A stretch of DNA of 64,000 bases from Anastrepha obliqua. Lineage: Eukaryota; Arthropoda; Insecta; Diptera; Tephritidae. Positions 1-11,284 of the stretch are shown in pieces; position 1 is the stretch's first letter; each line of letters begins with the position of its first letter. Below the pieces are notes generated by a model. That model ran no database searches, was not told the DNA's origin, and was given only the letters and a program-made list of their open reading frames with translations. The stretch spans positions 163,124,792-163,188,791 of the forward strand of contig NC_072892.1 in assembly GCF_027943255.1 (NCBI RefSeq), given 5' to 3'. The translations under genes and the position numbers were made by a program.

Positions 1-118
1 AGTCCACTCATTTGATCGGCTAAATTGACACCTCCCATAATTTGACGATAAAATTGAATTGCGTTTGGACATGGCACTTGGATTTTTTATCCTGTTTTTA
101 AAGTTTTTGTAACAAACG

Positions 119-539
119 TCATTTACTTATTACCAAAACCTCCTTCGTGTCCTGCCATTTTACGCATAAAAGACCAGATGATGTACTTTTGAATTCTGCT
201 TCTCCTCGCTCAAGTTTCTTACTTGTAAACTCGGGAACGTTTTTTCTGTTATGCATTGTAGTACCAACGGCTGGATAAGGTAAAGTATTTAACAGATTAA
301 CTGATGTGAAAAAGCGATCGAAACACAAAGTAACATAATTTTCTGCGATTGAGCTGATGAGTTACTACTCTTTCTCCAAGGGTTCCCGAGTGTTCTTCAA
401 GGTCTTTTCCACAATAAATATTGAAATCGTACGTGTAAACTGTTACAGCGTCACACCTAAGCCACATTTTTATACCCCTTTTCACCGGTTTTAGGAGCAT
501 GTATTGCTTCAGTGAGCTGCGGCCCTTGAATTTTGTCAT
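119..539 (-). pseudogene. piggyBac transposase remnant
   Basis: Two overlapping minus-strand frames, 539-297 and 328-119, together match the DDE core of piggyBac transposases: FKGRSSLKQYMLLKPVKRG and GIKMWLRCDA, then CFDRFFTSVNLLNTL, and a later segment with GTTMHNRKNVPEF. A frameshift separates the halves near 320, and neither the N-terminus nor the terminal repeats are found. The match rests on family recognition, not a search. Confidence 0.75.
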
Positions 540-770
540 CGCGCTGCACTTTTAAACTACTCTCAATAGCAAAAACCCGAATCTGAGCATAACGGGAATG
601 TAAAACTGTACCCTAAAGACACGTGCAGATTACGAAAATCTCAACAGACGGCACGGTACATTTTTAAACTCGATTGAATGTAAATTAAACATTTTAGGGA
701 CGTTTAAACTTTGGTGGTACACATAGGTACCAGCCGTTCCGAAAGGGTTAAATAATGGGAAAAGTTTTTT
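540..770. other. No recognisable gene
   Basis: AT-rich sequence between the piggyBac relic and a SINE fragment. I see no open frame with family resemblance, no terminal repeats and no simple repeat. Confidence 0.4.
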
Positions 771-933
771 TAATAACGGCTGCTCCCCGGCAGCCAATAG
801 GAAAACCTCCGAGAGTTTTTCTACCATAAAAAAGCTCCTCAAAAAAAGTATAAAAGCCTTTCGGAGTCGGCCTGAATCTGTAGGTCCCTCCATTTGTGGA
901 ACAACAACAAGACGCACACTTCAAATAGGTGGA
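771..933 (+). repeat. tRNA-derived SINE fragment (body only)
   Basis: This stretch matches the body of the SINE copy at 3560-3800: it shares cggagtcgg, ctgtaggtccctccatttg, tggaacaaca and gacgcacac in the same order. The tRNA-like head and the (TA)n tail are missing, so this is an internal fragment. The same family recurs at 61321-61440. Confidence 0.7.
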
Positions 934-1011
934 GAAACCAATTATTATTTTTTTTTAATTTCCAATATATGGAAGCGTCAAACGATTCATGATACTTGCC
1001 AAACAGAAATG

Positions 1012-1251
1012 TCAACACACTTTGTCATTCTCAGTTGTCGAACCATAGTTATCGATATCGATAGTTCTCACGCTGCTAAAAAAGCACTCGATATTTGGTG
1101 CAGTAAAGGCCGTATCATCTATTAAGAGCCCACTAAGCTGTGAAAGCATGACTGACTTTAGATAATGACTGCAGCTGTTTCGCTTGAGTGGAGCAGTAAA
1201 AAAAAATTTAAGAAAAGCGTGACAAAACGCGATCGCGTGATATTTTAGCAT
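1012..1251 (-). other. 79-codon ORF, unassigned
   Basis: An uninterrupted minus frame carries a cysteine- and phenylalanine-rich stretch (ECFFSSVRTIDIDNYGS). It lies between a SINE fragment and a mariner relic, so a decayed transposase is plausible. The sequence does not let me name a family, and it may equally be a chance ORF. Confidence 0.25.
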
Positions 1252-1261
1252 TCACTCCCCA

Positions 1262-1400
1262 CGACCAAATGTTACAACTGGTAGCAACAAATTTGCGAGA
1301 ACACCGAAGAGGGGAGATCTTATCTCACTCGCTGTATTCACCAGATATTACCCCTTCTTATCACCGCTTGTTGCGCACCATGCCGAAGAATGTGACTGTG
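1262..1400 (+). pseudogene. mariner transposase 3' fragment
   Basis: One frame reads GEILSHSLYSPDITPSYH, a degraded version of the mariner motif around the last catalytic aspartate (YSPDLAPSDYHLF in intact members). Nothing of the remaining transposase or its terminal repeats is found nearby, so this is a short relic. Confidence 0.65.
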
Positions 1401-2830
1401 ACTTCCTTATATTGGAGAAAGTTTACACCCTACGTAAATCGCCTGTAATTTTTTCGAAATGAAATCAGAAAATTTCCTGATAGATGCACCAAGTTTTTGT
1501 TTCCAATATTTCTTCTTCTTCTTCGTATAATGTTGGGCAGCCAGTTTTGTATCCGCTTCTGAAATGCACCGGATGTATATCATTAGCGACCAAAGGTAAT
1601 GAAAAAAAGAAAACAAGTTTTTCGATGTTTAATGTCCTCAGTAGGAAACAACCCAGCGCTTCCTGCCTATTTGTCATGCACAAAAACTCTCGGACGTGTC
1701 GGTCGTCTACCTCGCCCACTTCATAACTACCTGGGATACAAATAGTGTAGACATTTGTATGCATGTAGGCGTACAAAAACTGAGGTGCATACCTTCATAT
1801 GCGAGTACACATGTACCCCTACAAAATCGCCGCATAATCTACTCTGCATTTGTATGTGTGTATGTGCGCACTATTGATAATAGAACTTGCACAGCACAGC
1901 TGGTTTTCACTATCTTTCGTCACTTCATAATGCTCAAGCCGCGCTGCATTGCGCCACGCCAACTATTGTCTGTCTGTCTATTTATACTTATTCATGTATG
2001 TGTGCACGCAAAGACTCGTAAAAAATGTCTATCACTACGTATACGCAATTATTTATTATGATAGATGCAATGATTTGTTGGTTGGTATTCTCGTTACGGC
2101 ACTTTCTCGCTTCTAGATAAATTTGCTTTGTTATTTATCTCATTTTCTAACAAATTCTAAGCGTACGGTAATTGAGTAAATGCATCCCTCCTTTGTTATG
2201 CAAATGAGCTGAGTCGAGCGCTTAAGCACTTGAAATACTTGTGCAAATATTTCGCAAATTTAGTTGTCGCTTTGCAATTTAACTGACATTTGTGTGTGTG
2301 TGTGTGTGTGCGCTTTTACATAAATCCTTACGCTTAGTTGCGTGCCTCTGTCGCCATAGCATAGTAAAACATAGCACAGCATGGCAGGTACGGCACTCGT
2401 AAACTGCTAAGAAGCAATAATTGTGATTTGTGTGGAACTGTTTGCAATTGTGGCGCGGTTGAGGAGCGGCTTTTTGTGCGAAAAATTTTATTTTTAATTT
2501 TTGTATTTACAGTTACAAAGCCAGTGTGTATTACATTTGTTGCTCTAGTTAAAAATATTTAAATATTCTCTAAATTTTAAGGTTGTTAATATAAAGTGGA
2601 TACATTTCTTATGACTACTTAGCACATAAAGTTTGTCAAAAAAGTGTTGTGACATCTACTAATCCTGCGAAATTCAAACATTTCTTAAGCAGATATGTAC
2701 TTTTTCATGGCTTTCTTTCAATCTTTGATTTTTTTAGACTAATACTTATAAATAATTTATAAGCTAATAGCAGAAAATAATAAAATAAACTCCGTTCAAA
2801 AATAATAAAAAATAAAAAGCAAAAACTATA
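1401..2830. other. Intergenic sequence with a GT microsatellite
   Basis: No gene or named repeat is supported here. The overlapping ORFs at 1465-1776 (both strands) show no family resemblance. A (TG)n tract of about 20 bases lies at 2290-2311, and there are scattered TATGTATGT motifs. Confidence 0.4.
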
Positions 2831-2839
2831 TGCATTTCA

Positions 2840-3090
2840 AACTAATGGAAAGTTGGATCGAGCGCACTTTCAGAACGAAGCAAGGGAGGTATAAGCAGAA
2901 CAGCGTTAGAATGGAACCTTCAAGGAAAAAAAACGACCCGGTCATCCACGAAATACCTGGAGGCGTTCTAAGCTTCATGATTTAGAAGTAGTTAACCAAA
3001 CGTAGGATGACGCAAACAAAACAGCAGTTAATAGAAGAAGATATAAATGTTTTGTCGAATCCCTATGTTCCCAAGTGGAATAAAAAAAAA
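2840..3090 (+). pseudogene. RTE-type LINE 3' end
   Basis: With frame corrections the plus strand reads TALEWNLQGK, then W-R-R, then DDANKTAVNRRRYKCFVESL followed by a terminal CSQVE. This is the arginine-rich C-terminal tail typical of RTE-clade reverse transcriptases, just before a stop and an A-rich 3' end at 3080-3093. At least one frameshift and two stops are present. The rest of the element is absent (5' truncation). Confidence 0.65.
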
Positions 3091-3210
3091 ATTTTTAAAT
3101 GTACACTTCAAGCACAGAGCCTTTTTACATTTGCAGTTAATAGCTTTAAGTTGCATATTTTAAAAAATTAAATGGGATTCAGTGCTTTGCATGACTAACC
3201 CGAGCATCTA

Positions 3211-3560
3211 CAGTGAGTCAAAAAAGTATTGGCACACTCGAAAAATCCAAGTTCTCAGTGCTATAACTTTTCTTTTAATGAAAGTATAAAAAATAGAAAA
3301 CGGTATTTTCTAAATGTATTTATTTATTACGTATCTGAACAAAAAAAATTAATATTGACATAGGCTTACAAGCCCAACATCGAAAAGTAAAATAGTCTGC
3401 TTCTAATAAAATTAATAAATTTTTTAACATCATAGTCTCGGGGTATCTTGTGGCTTTCGTAGAAAATAAGGTTTTTGAGTTCTGTTGGCTTTTGGAGAGT
3501 TTTTGGTGCAACTTTTTCTTTAAATATGCCCACACATTTTCTATTGGATTAATATCGGGG
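3211..3560 (-). pseudogene. Tc1-like transposase C-terminus with one terminal repeat
   Basis: The minus strand from 3560 reads DINPIENVWAYLKKKL, the Tc1 DD34E-glutamate block (usually SPDLNPIENLW), then 60 further open codons to a stop at 3320. The low end at 3211 starts cagtgagtcaaaaaagtatt after TA, a normal Tc1-type terminus. The 5' two-thirds are lost where a SINE abuts at 3561. Confidence 0.75.
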
Positions 3561-3800
3561 GTCGCCGCAGCCGAATGGGTTCGAGCCTGCCTATCATTCG
3601 GTTTTCAGAGAGAACATAGGTTCGAGTCTCAGTGAAAGATCTGTCGTTCGGAGTCGGCTTGAAACTGTAGATCCCTCCATTTGTGGAACAACAGCAAGAC
3701 GCACGCTACAAATAGAAGGAGGGGCTCGGCCAAACACCCAAAAAAGGTGTACGCGCCAATATTATATATATCTATATACATATATACATATATATTATAT
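3560..3800 (+). repeat. tRNA-derived SINE, internally deleted copy
   Basis: The head has RNA polymerase III boxes: CAGCCGAATGGGTTCG as box A-like and GGTTCGAGTCTC as box B. The body follows (cggagtcggcttgaaactg, tccctccatttgtggaac, gctcggccaaacaccc, ggtgtacgcgccaat) and ends in a (TATA)n tail. Compared with the copies at 771 and 61321, the segment with the cctccgag and gctcctcat blocks is absent. It sits directly on the broken end of the Tc1 relic. Confidence 0.8.
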
Positions 3801-3820
3801 AATATTTTTTTTTGCAATTT

Positions 3821-4440
3821 ATATTTTTTAATATAATTTTATTTGATTTTACTTTATATTATTTTATTTCATAATAAAGTAAGCTAAATATGATGTTATT
3901 ATTATTTTTTTATTTTAGTATATTTCTTTTCTCTTTATTTAATTTTTATTTATTATATTTTATTTTATTTCGTCATATTTCATTTTTATTTAATTTTTTG
4001 TTTTTTGATTACATTCTATTTAGGTTTATTTTATTTCGTTTAATTTTATAATTTATTTCAACATATTTCACATAATTATTTCACTTTTAAAATTGAATTC
4101 AAGTTAATTTAATTTTATTTCATTTTGTTTTATTTTACTTTGTATTAATTCATCTCAATTTTGTTTTATTTTACTTTATTTTATTATATTTAATTTCATT
4201 TCCTTAATTTTATATTATTTATTTTGTTTTTATTTTATTTTATTTTATTTTATTTTATTTTGTCTCATTTTATTTCATTTCATTTCACCTTTTTTTATTG
4301 TATTCAATTTAATTTAATTTAGTTTGATTTCATGCATAACTTTTGCATTACCTTTTATTTTATTTTACTTTATGTTTTACAATATTTTATTTTATTTTTT
4401 TTTTTTATTTTTTATTTTTTATTGCATCCCAAAAAAGGAG
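3821..4440. repeat. Degenerate (TTTTA)n tract
   Basis: About 600 bp are built from TTTTA, TTTTATTT and close variants, with a perfect run near 4228-4260. It directly adjoins the 3' end of the R4-like LINE at 4441, so on the minus strand it reads as (TAAAA)n. Confidence 0.85.
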
Positions 4441-6680
4441 TGTTTTACATTAATTGGCGCCAGCTTAGCTGCAAGCCAATAATTTATAACAGGTACAAAA
4501 TATTACAATTAAATATATATGTAAATATTATACAAAATAGTTAACAAATTTACTAACAAGAAAAACGTTTACTGTAAAAAGTTTCGGACTATATGACAAG
4601 AATTGAGTAAAGCTGCTTTCTGCATGTCGAAAATTAAATATTCTGGGAGTTGAAGAGTTTTGACGTTGTCTGCTAAGTTTTTATGCACTAGTCCGTGGGC
4701 TGAGATGATAATTGGTAGTATGTGCACCTTCCTTAGCTTCCACTGGCGTTTGACATCAATGCCTAAGTCAGAATATTTGGATATTTTTTCCGCATATGTT
4801 TTTTGCATGTTTCTGTTTAGAGGAACAGCAATATCAACTATATAACCAGTCGCTTGAGATTTATCAATATGGAAAATATCTGGCCTATTGTGGTCTCTTG
4901 TGGCATTTGTTAAAATTGTTGGGTCGTAATATAGAAGGTAGTTGGAGTCTTCTTGAACAGGTTCTGGGGTGTATCTGAAGTACGGTATTTTGCTTGGATT
5001 GAAGTTGTACATTTCGCGATGTCATTATGTCGCTTCAGGTACATAGAGTTTGCCAGTGTGGTGCATCCCGCTAGCACGTGGTCTAATGTCTCACTTCGAC
5101 TATTGCATCTTCGACATCTGTCTGCAGCGGCATTTGGATCTCGCATTACGTATTTAATGTAATTTCTCGTTGGAATCACACCATCTTGTATGGCGAAAAT
5201 GGTACCCTCCGTTTCGGCAAATATCGACCTGTTGGTAAGCCATAAGTGCGACAATTTTTGGTCGGCATGTGGGTTCAGCAAGTCTTTTCGATATACGCCG
5301 TGGACAGCCATTTCAGACCATCTTTGGATTTTTTTATCTATTGTGGTTGCGTTCCTGATTTCGTAGGGTTGATTCATCCGAAGTGGGGTATAATTATCAT
5401 CCGCAGCACTTGCAGCCTTGTGCAGATCGGATTGGGAGCACTTATGTTGAAAATATGCTCTTATGTTCAAGATAAGTTTGTCATGCAGTGCTCCAACATC
5501 AATCTGTCCTCTGCTTCCCGCTTTTCTAGGTAGCATCATTCGAACGACAGCTATACGATACCACCGGGACGACAAATGAATTAATAGCGTGGATTTGGTT
5601 TTTCCCATTAAGTTGGGTTTTACAGACAGCGTATTTATGCTGCTGCTTTGCATAACTCCAAGATACTTGTATACCTCCCCTGGCTCCATTTCTGTTATGT
5701 ATAGTCCGCTACTTTCCGCAGTTACATGTCGAGAAACCACTTTACCTTTAACTATTGTGATCTTTCGGCATTTATCAAGTCCAATAGGCATTTTAATGTC
5801 ATTGGAGAAGGTTTCGATACATCTCAAAAGCTTATCTAGATGTTTGGAATTGCTGGCGTAGAGTTTCAAATCATCTACGTAAAAAAGATGGCTCAGTCGG
5901 AATCTTCCAGACTGTCCGTGTTTTAATACAAACCCATGTCCCGTCTCATTCAGGATGTGACTTAAGGGGTTCATGCTGAGAACAAACCAGAGCGGACTCA
6001 ACGAGTCACCTTGAAAGATGCCATTTCAAATGTTTATTTCGGTTTTGTATTGAGAGCTTTCCGGGCCAGGTATTTTTATTCTTGTCCTCCAGCGTTGCAT
6101 AACTTTTTCTAGAAAGAGTATGATATTGGAATTGAAGTTGTAAATACGAAGTACTTCAATAAGCCAGGAGTGTGGAACCGAATCGAATGCTTTCATCCAG
6201 TCAATATAAGCTGCATAGAGGTTTCTGTTCTTCTGTTTAGATTGCCCAAGGACAACTTGATCTATAATCAGTTGCTCTTTACAACCTTGTGATGCACGTA
6301 TACATCCTTTCTGCTCTTCTGCAATCAGATTATGTGTTTCGATATGCTCATAAAAGATGTTAGTTATGCACGACGTAAGTATTTTGTAAATAACTGGCAG
6401 GCAGGTGATGGGCCTGAATTTTGAAGGGTCGTTGACTTCATCACATTTTGGAATCATATATGTCGTACCAAGCGTTGCAAAATTTGGCAATTCTTCTTCG
6501 GCGGTTATTATCTTGGTGAAGAGGGCTGCAAGTTTGTCGTGTATACATGTGAGCTTTTTGAACCAGTAAGCATGCAAGTTGTCGCAGCCTGGAGTTTTCC
6601 AATTGTGAAGCCTTCGAGCAACTTTCGCAACCTCTTCAGGTGTTACGGCTGAGAAACCAGGTATTGGGATACTAGAGTAC
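4441..6680 (-). pseudogene. R4-like LINE copy A (reverse transcriptase and restriction-like endonuclease)
   Basis: Read on minus from 6680: VTPEEVAKVARRLHNWKTPG, then reverse transcriptase blocks AAYIDWMKAFDSVPHSWL, FQGDSLSPLWFVLSMNPLS and the active site LFYVDDLKLYA. A cysteine-histidine finger follows (RCRRC, then DHVLAGC) and finally a PD-(D/E)xK-type endonuclease (RPDIFHIDKS, YIVDIAVPLNRN, KISKYSDLGID). This domain order marks the R2/R4/NeSL group of site-selective non-LTR elements. One in-frame TGA (about 6026) and a roughly 25-base deletion near 5014 (relative to copy A') break the frame. The 5' part before the reverse transcriptase is missing. The 3' untranslated region (4441-4568) ends in (TAAAA)n. 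Confidence 0.88.
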
Positions 6681-6683
6681 TTT

Positions 6684-6746
6684 TCTTACTCTTTTATTTT
6701 ATTTTATTTTATTTATTTTTTTGTTTTATTTTATTTTATTTGAGCT
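6684..6746. repeat. (TTTTA)n tract between LINE copies A and B
   Basis: A nearly pure TTTTA run. It lies exactly between the truncated 5' end of copy A and the 3' end of copy B, so it is at once B's tail and A's insertion site. Confidence 0.85.
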
Positions 6747-7905
6747 TAATCCATCTCGACTATTCCCGGAGATTACACATCCCAGATAAAATTTTTAAGG
6801 GATTGTGCTCTGGTGGATCGTAGTCCAAGGTCTACGCCCATGCGATTACTTTGCTTAAATAAATAAAAACCTACGAACTATTGCACATGTGTCCAGTATG
6901 GTCGACTTCTGCATGTCTTCTAAGAGGTGTTGGCAGTCATACTTCTTCAAGTTTTTTATTAAATGCTTAGGCACTAATCCAGTGGACGATATAATTATTG
7001 GAATTATATTCACTTCCCTCGCTTTGTACATCCGTTTCAGTTCTATGGCCAAAGCTGCATACTTTGATATTTTGGTGGAGTATGTGCTTTGGATATTGCG
7101 ATTAAGGGGCATCGCTATATCGATTACTTCGATCGTTTTATTTGTCTTGTCGAACAAGATAATGTCAGGTTTGTTGGCAGCTGCTGTTTGAACTTGATAT
7201 AAATTTAAAATTTGCATTTTCCAATATTGGCTTTGGTTCATATTTAAAATACAAGACTTCTGCTTGTAAGAGACCGTGTTTTATCGCAAGTTGTTGGTGG
7301 AGGATCTTTGCTATATCGTTATGTCTCATGACATATTCACGGGGGGCAAGTACGCTACATCCAGCAATTATATGGTCGATTGTTTCACCGTAAATGCCGC
7401 ACCTTCGGCATCTATCTTCTATTGCCTCGCCATGTATCGACCTTCGGAAATTCCTTGTTGGGATAACTCGGTCTTGGATAGCGATTGAGAAACCTTCTGT
7501 TTCAGAAAATAGCTTTCCTCTTTTCAACCATAAATTTGATGATTGTGCGTCTATCCATTCCATTTCGAGATCATGGGGATAGGCACCGTGTATTGTTTTT
7601 GCCTTCCATGCTGCGATCATTTCTGCTGGGGATTTAACCCCCTCAGGTACTGAGAAATCCTGCTCCATCAGACTTAGCGGGGTAAAGCCGTTATATGCCA
7701 TAGCGATAGCTTTAAATAGATGGGACTCGTTGCTTAGAAAATATGTACGTAACTTCAAAGTTTGCGAAAAGTGTAGACGCGCTATATTAATGATTCCTCT
7801 CCCACCAACGTTTCGAGGAAGCGATATTCTTTCCACAGCGCTTTGAGGGTAATGGCTTTGGAACTTTGTAAAAGTGGTGCGTATCAGCGTTTTAATCCGT
7901 TTCAA
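6747..7905 (-). pseudogene. R4-like LINE B, second family (C-terminal half)
   Basis: Minus frames 7905-7165 and 7241-6855 carry the post-polymerase region: LPRNVGGRGIINIARL, a finger (DRCRRC, then DHIIAGC), and the endonuclease (NKPDIILFD, VIDIAMPLNRNIQ, KISKYAALAIELKR, IIPIIISSTG). A frameshift lies near 7200. Domain order is the same as copies A and A' but the protein is clearly divergent, so it is a different family of the same clade. It begins directly at a TTTTA tract (5' truncated) and its 3' untranslated region ends in another. Confidence 0.87.
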
Positions 7906-7972
7906 TTTATTTTATTTTATTTTACTTTATTTTATTTTACTTTATTTTATTTTATTTTATTTTTTTTTTTTA
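7906..7972. repeat. (TTTTA)n tract between LINE B and copy A'
   Basis: TTTTA/TTTAC repeats with a poly-T run. They form the 3' tail of copy A' (read on minus) and the 5' junction of B. Confidence 0.85.
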
Positions 7973-8892
7973 TTGCATGCCAATAAAGGAGTGATTTACA
8001 TTAATTGGCGACAGCTTTGCTGCAAGCCAATAATTTATAACAGGTACAAAGATTACAATTAAATTAATGTCTATAAATATTATATAAAATACTTAACAAT
8101 TTTACAAACAAGAAAAACGTTTACTGTAAAAAGTTTCGGACTATATGCCAAGAATTGAGTAACGCTGCTTTCTGCATGTCGAAAATTAAATATTCTGGGA
8201 GTTGAAGAGTTTTCACGTTGTCTGCTAAGTTTTTATGCACTAGTCCGTGGACTGAGATGATAATTGGTAGTATGTGCACCTTCCTTAGCTTCCACTGGCG
8301 TCAATGCCTAAGTCACAATATTTGGATATTTTTTCCGCATATGTTTTTTGCATGTTTCTGTTTAGGGGAACAGCAATATCAACTATATAACCAGTCGCTT
8401 GAGATTTATCAATAAGGAAAATATCTGGCCTATTGTGGTCTCTTGTGGCATTTGTTAAAATTGTTCGGTCATAATATAGAAGGTAGTTGGAGTCTTCTTG
8501 AACAGGTTCTGGGGTGTATCTGAAGTACGGTATTTTGCTTGGATTGAAGTTGTACATCTGCGTCAGTTTTAGATGAATTATTTTCGCGATGCCATTATGT
8601 CGCTTCAGGTACATAGAGTTTGCCAGTGTGGTGCATCCCGCTAGCACGTGGTCTAATGTCTCACTTCGACTATTGCATCTTCGACATCTGTCTGCAGCGG
8701 CATTTGGATCTCGCATTACGTATTTAATGTAATTTCTCGTTGGAATCACACCATCTTGTATGGCGAAAATGGTACCCTCCGTTTCGGCAAATATCGACCT
8801 GTTGGTAAGCCATAAGTGCGACAATTTTTGGTCGACATGTGGGCTCAGCAAGTCTTTTCTATATACGCCCTGGACAGCCATTTCAGACCATC
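7973..8892 (-). pseudogene. R4-like LINE copy A' (3' end only)
   Basis: Near-identical to copy A over its last 900 bp, including the 3' untranslated region (attaattggcg, caagccaataatttataaca). The minus frame 8881-8285 spans the zinc finger and most of the endonuclease (RPDIFLIDKSQATGYIVDIA). A 7-base deletion at about 8300 relative to copy A breaks the end of the endonuclease. The copy keeps the roughly 25 bases that A lacks near 5014, so neither is derived from the other in its present form. It is 5' truncated at a TTTATTTT tract. Confidence 0.88.
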
Positions 8893-9168
8893 TTTTTTTA
8901 TTTATTTTTTTATTTTTTTTTATTTCATTTTATTTTATTATTTTTTTTTTTAATTCTATTATCGCTTTACATTCTTTTAATTTAATTTTATTTTCCTTTT
9001 TTAATTTATTTTATTTTATTTCATTTCATCATATTTAAATTTATTTTAATATAATTCTCTTTAATTTAATTTTATATTATTTTGCTCCATTTTTATTTCT
9101 ATTATTTATTTTTATTTCATTTTATCTTAATTTATTTTTTATAATTTTATTATATTTTATTTTACTTC
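8893..9168. repeat. Degenerate (TTTTA)n tract
   Basis: TTTTA/TTTAT-rich sequence flanking the 5' end of LINE copy A', closing the array on its high side. Confidence 0.8.
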
Positions 9169-10170
9169 CCCCTTCGCCGCCCAACATTAAATTGATTGGG
9201 TTTTGTCTCAAATAACCAGAATTATTTTCGTATGTGTGCCTTCTTTTAGGCTCTTCGCTTTGCGTAACATCATTTGTTATTATTTTTGTATAGTACCGTT
9301 TTTCCACAATCAAGGCTCAAATTGGCATATGCACTTGCGTTTTTCATGCCCTTGACCTTGGTGTCGCAGATTTGCACATCATGTCTTTGCCCCGAAAAAA
9401 TACATAGCAAATATTTTTTGTATCTACTGACCCTTCTTTACTATGTACGAGTATTATGCCTGTACCACAATTTTCTCCTAGCTATCTCGTACCTGAGAGC
9501 ACCAGCATTTGTTATTGTTATTCGTGCTAACTACTATTTTCATGCTGCGCTGAGATAAAAGCTTACATCTCGCTCTGCCGAGAGCAAATGAAAGTAAAAG
9601 TTTTTGGAGCATTTACGTCAATGCATAGCTACACTTACCTTCTATGTACAAGCAAAGGGGAAAGGTGACCAAGGTGGCTATAGGCTCTCCGGCCGCAAAA
9701 GATTTATGTGTGCAAAAATAAATTAATATAATATTTGGTGATAGTATTGGTTCTTTATATCCCTATACAATTAGTTATTACGGGTATAACAGAATTGTTA
9801 CATAACAGCTGTTCGTAACCGAAATCGAAATAAAAAAATACAATTCGATACATTTCGCAGTATTATTAAAACTAAGGTAAAAAGTTGAAGCAGGTGACCA
9901 AAGAAGTGTTTGCTGTTGATAAACCCCATAAACAGATGGCACAAAATTAATCATCGAATTTTGTTTTTGAAAACTTTTTTATTGTTTGCTTACTATTGCT
10001 AGTATGTTTGTAAAAGTATGCTGCAGCTGTCTAGTCCACAAGTATCAAATATAAATAGTTGACGTACGACGTCATTGGGATGAATAAATCCTCCGATAAG
10101 GTGATTACTTTTGCAATAGTAGCATCGTCGAATTATAGACGTGGAGGATAGGAACAGTCTTCACAGTATG
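9169..10170. other. No recognisable gene
   Basis: Moderately AT-rich unique-looking sequence. The 94-codon plus ORF at 9274-9558 shows no family features. No terminal repeats are found. Confidence 0.35.
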
Positions 10171-10600
10171 TAAGGCTAATTAACAAAACTGGCGATAAAA
10201 TCTTTGAAATCGTGGAATCGCATCGGCATATAAGGACATATTCTGTTGTCAAAGAGCTGAAAACCCTCTTTGGAACCATGTTCATAAGACTAATCCAAGG
10301 AAGAACCTCAATGTGACACCCAGAAAAAAGAACTTTTTGGACCGAATTGATGTAGAAGATTTTTTGCTGAGACGTTAAGAAGTTGGTGATGGCATAAAAA
10401 AAAACAGCTGAGAAAAATTTTGGGCAAATGGTGAGCAGACCTAAACGATCGTCAAATGCTCATTAATGGCCAACAAGTTTTGCTGTGTTGTTGATGGGGT
10501 TGAAGGAGAATCATTCACTATGAACTGCTCTCATCGGATCAAATCCTAAACTTGGCGAATGCTGCGCCGGAGGCTCCCAGAGCTTAACTGGTTAAAACTT
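10171..10600 (+). pseudogene. Degenerate mariner transposase
   Basis: Shifting frames give KTGDKIFEIVESHRHIRTYS (the DNA-binding helices) and HKTNPRKNLNVTP, then a block equivalent to the mariner CVWWDWKG...YELL region near 10490-10550. Many stops and shifts are present, and terminal repeats were not found. Confidence 0.55.
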
Positions 10601-11284
10601 TTTATTTTACTTAATAGTTCAATGAAACTCGATTCAAATTTCGCGCCTGGAGAGATGAAAAATCGGATATAGCCACGCCAACCTTTTATATAACGGTAAT
10701 TTTTAAAATGCAAAAACTATGATATTTCAGTAACTACTAAAGAAAATGTGGTATATGGTGCTTCAATTTAAAAAAAGATAAACACCACTTTATCAGACTG
10801 CATTTTATCTCAGTAGGCATGGAATTGAAACTTAATAAAATCAGACAACAGCCACGCCTATGCAACAGAACTAAAGTAAACTCGAGTAGGATCTACGATA
10901 CCCTAAAGCTACTTGGTATTTATGAATAAAATAATTGATAATTGATAAATGTAAGGTAGATGCACCTTTTAGGTGTGTAAGTGGAAGAAATCGATCATTA
11001 ATCAAAGGTTTCGTTGTTTGGCTGAAAATCTATTAGATACTGTCCGCAAGCACTCAATGTTCCAAGTTTTCTCAGAAGTGACCTTAGCCCAGTTATGCAG
11101 CAACTTTTAGTCTTTGCCACAAGAAACTCTCCCATAGTTAAGACATTTTTTTACTTGTTTTACCATAATTTTATAGGCAATTTATATGTCAGCGTTTTGC
11201 GACATTGATGAACGTAATCCAATAATTTAAACAGGAAAACAGACTGACTAAACAATAGCTGAAGTGCGGATGTTAAAATACTAG
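10601..11284. other. No recognisable gene
   Basis: AT-rich sequence between two mariner relics, without long ORFs, clear repeats or terminal inverted repeats. Confidence 0.35.

Noticed and set aside
4332..4544. 70-codon plus ORF rich in Phe/Tyr/Leu
   Set aside because: Composition reflects TTTTA-rich low-complexity DNA, not a membrane protein.
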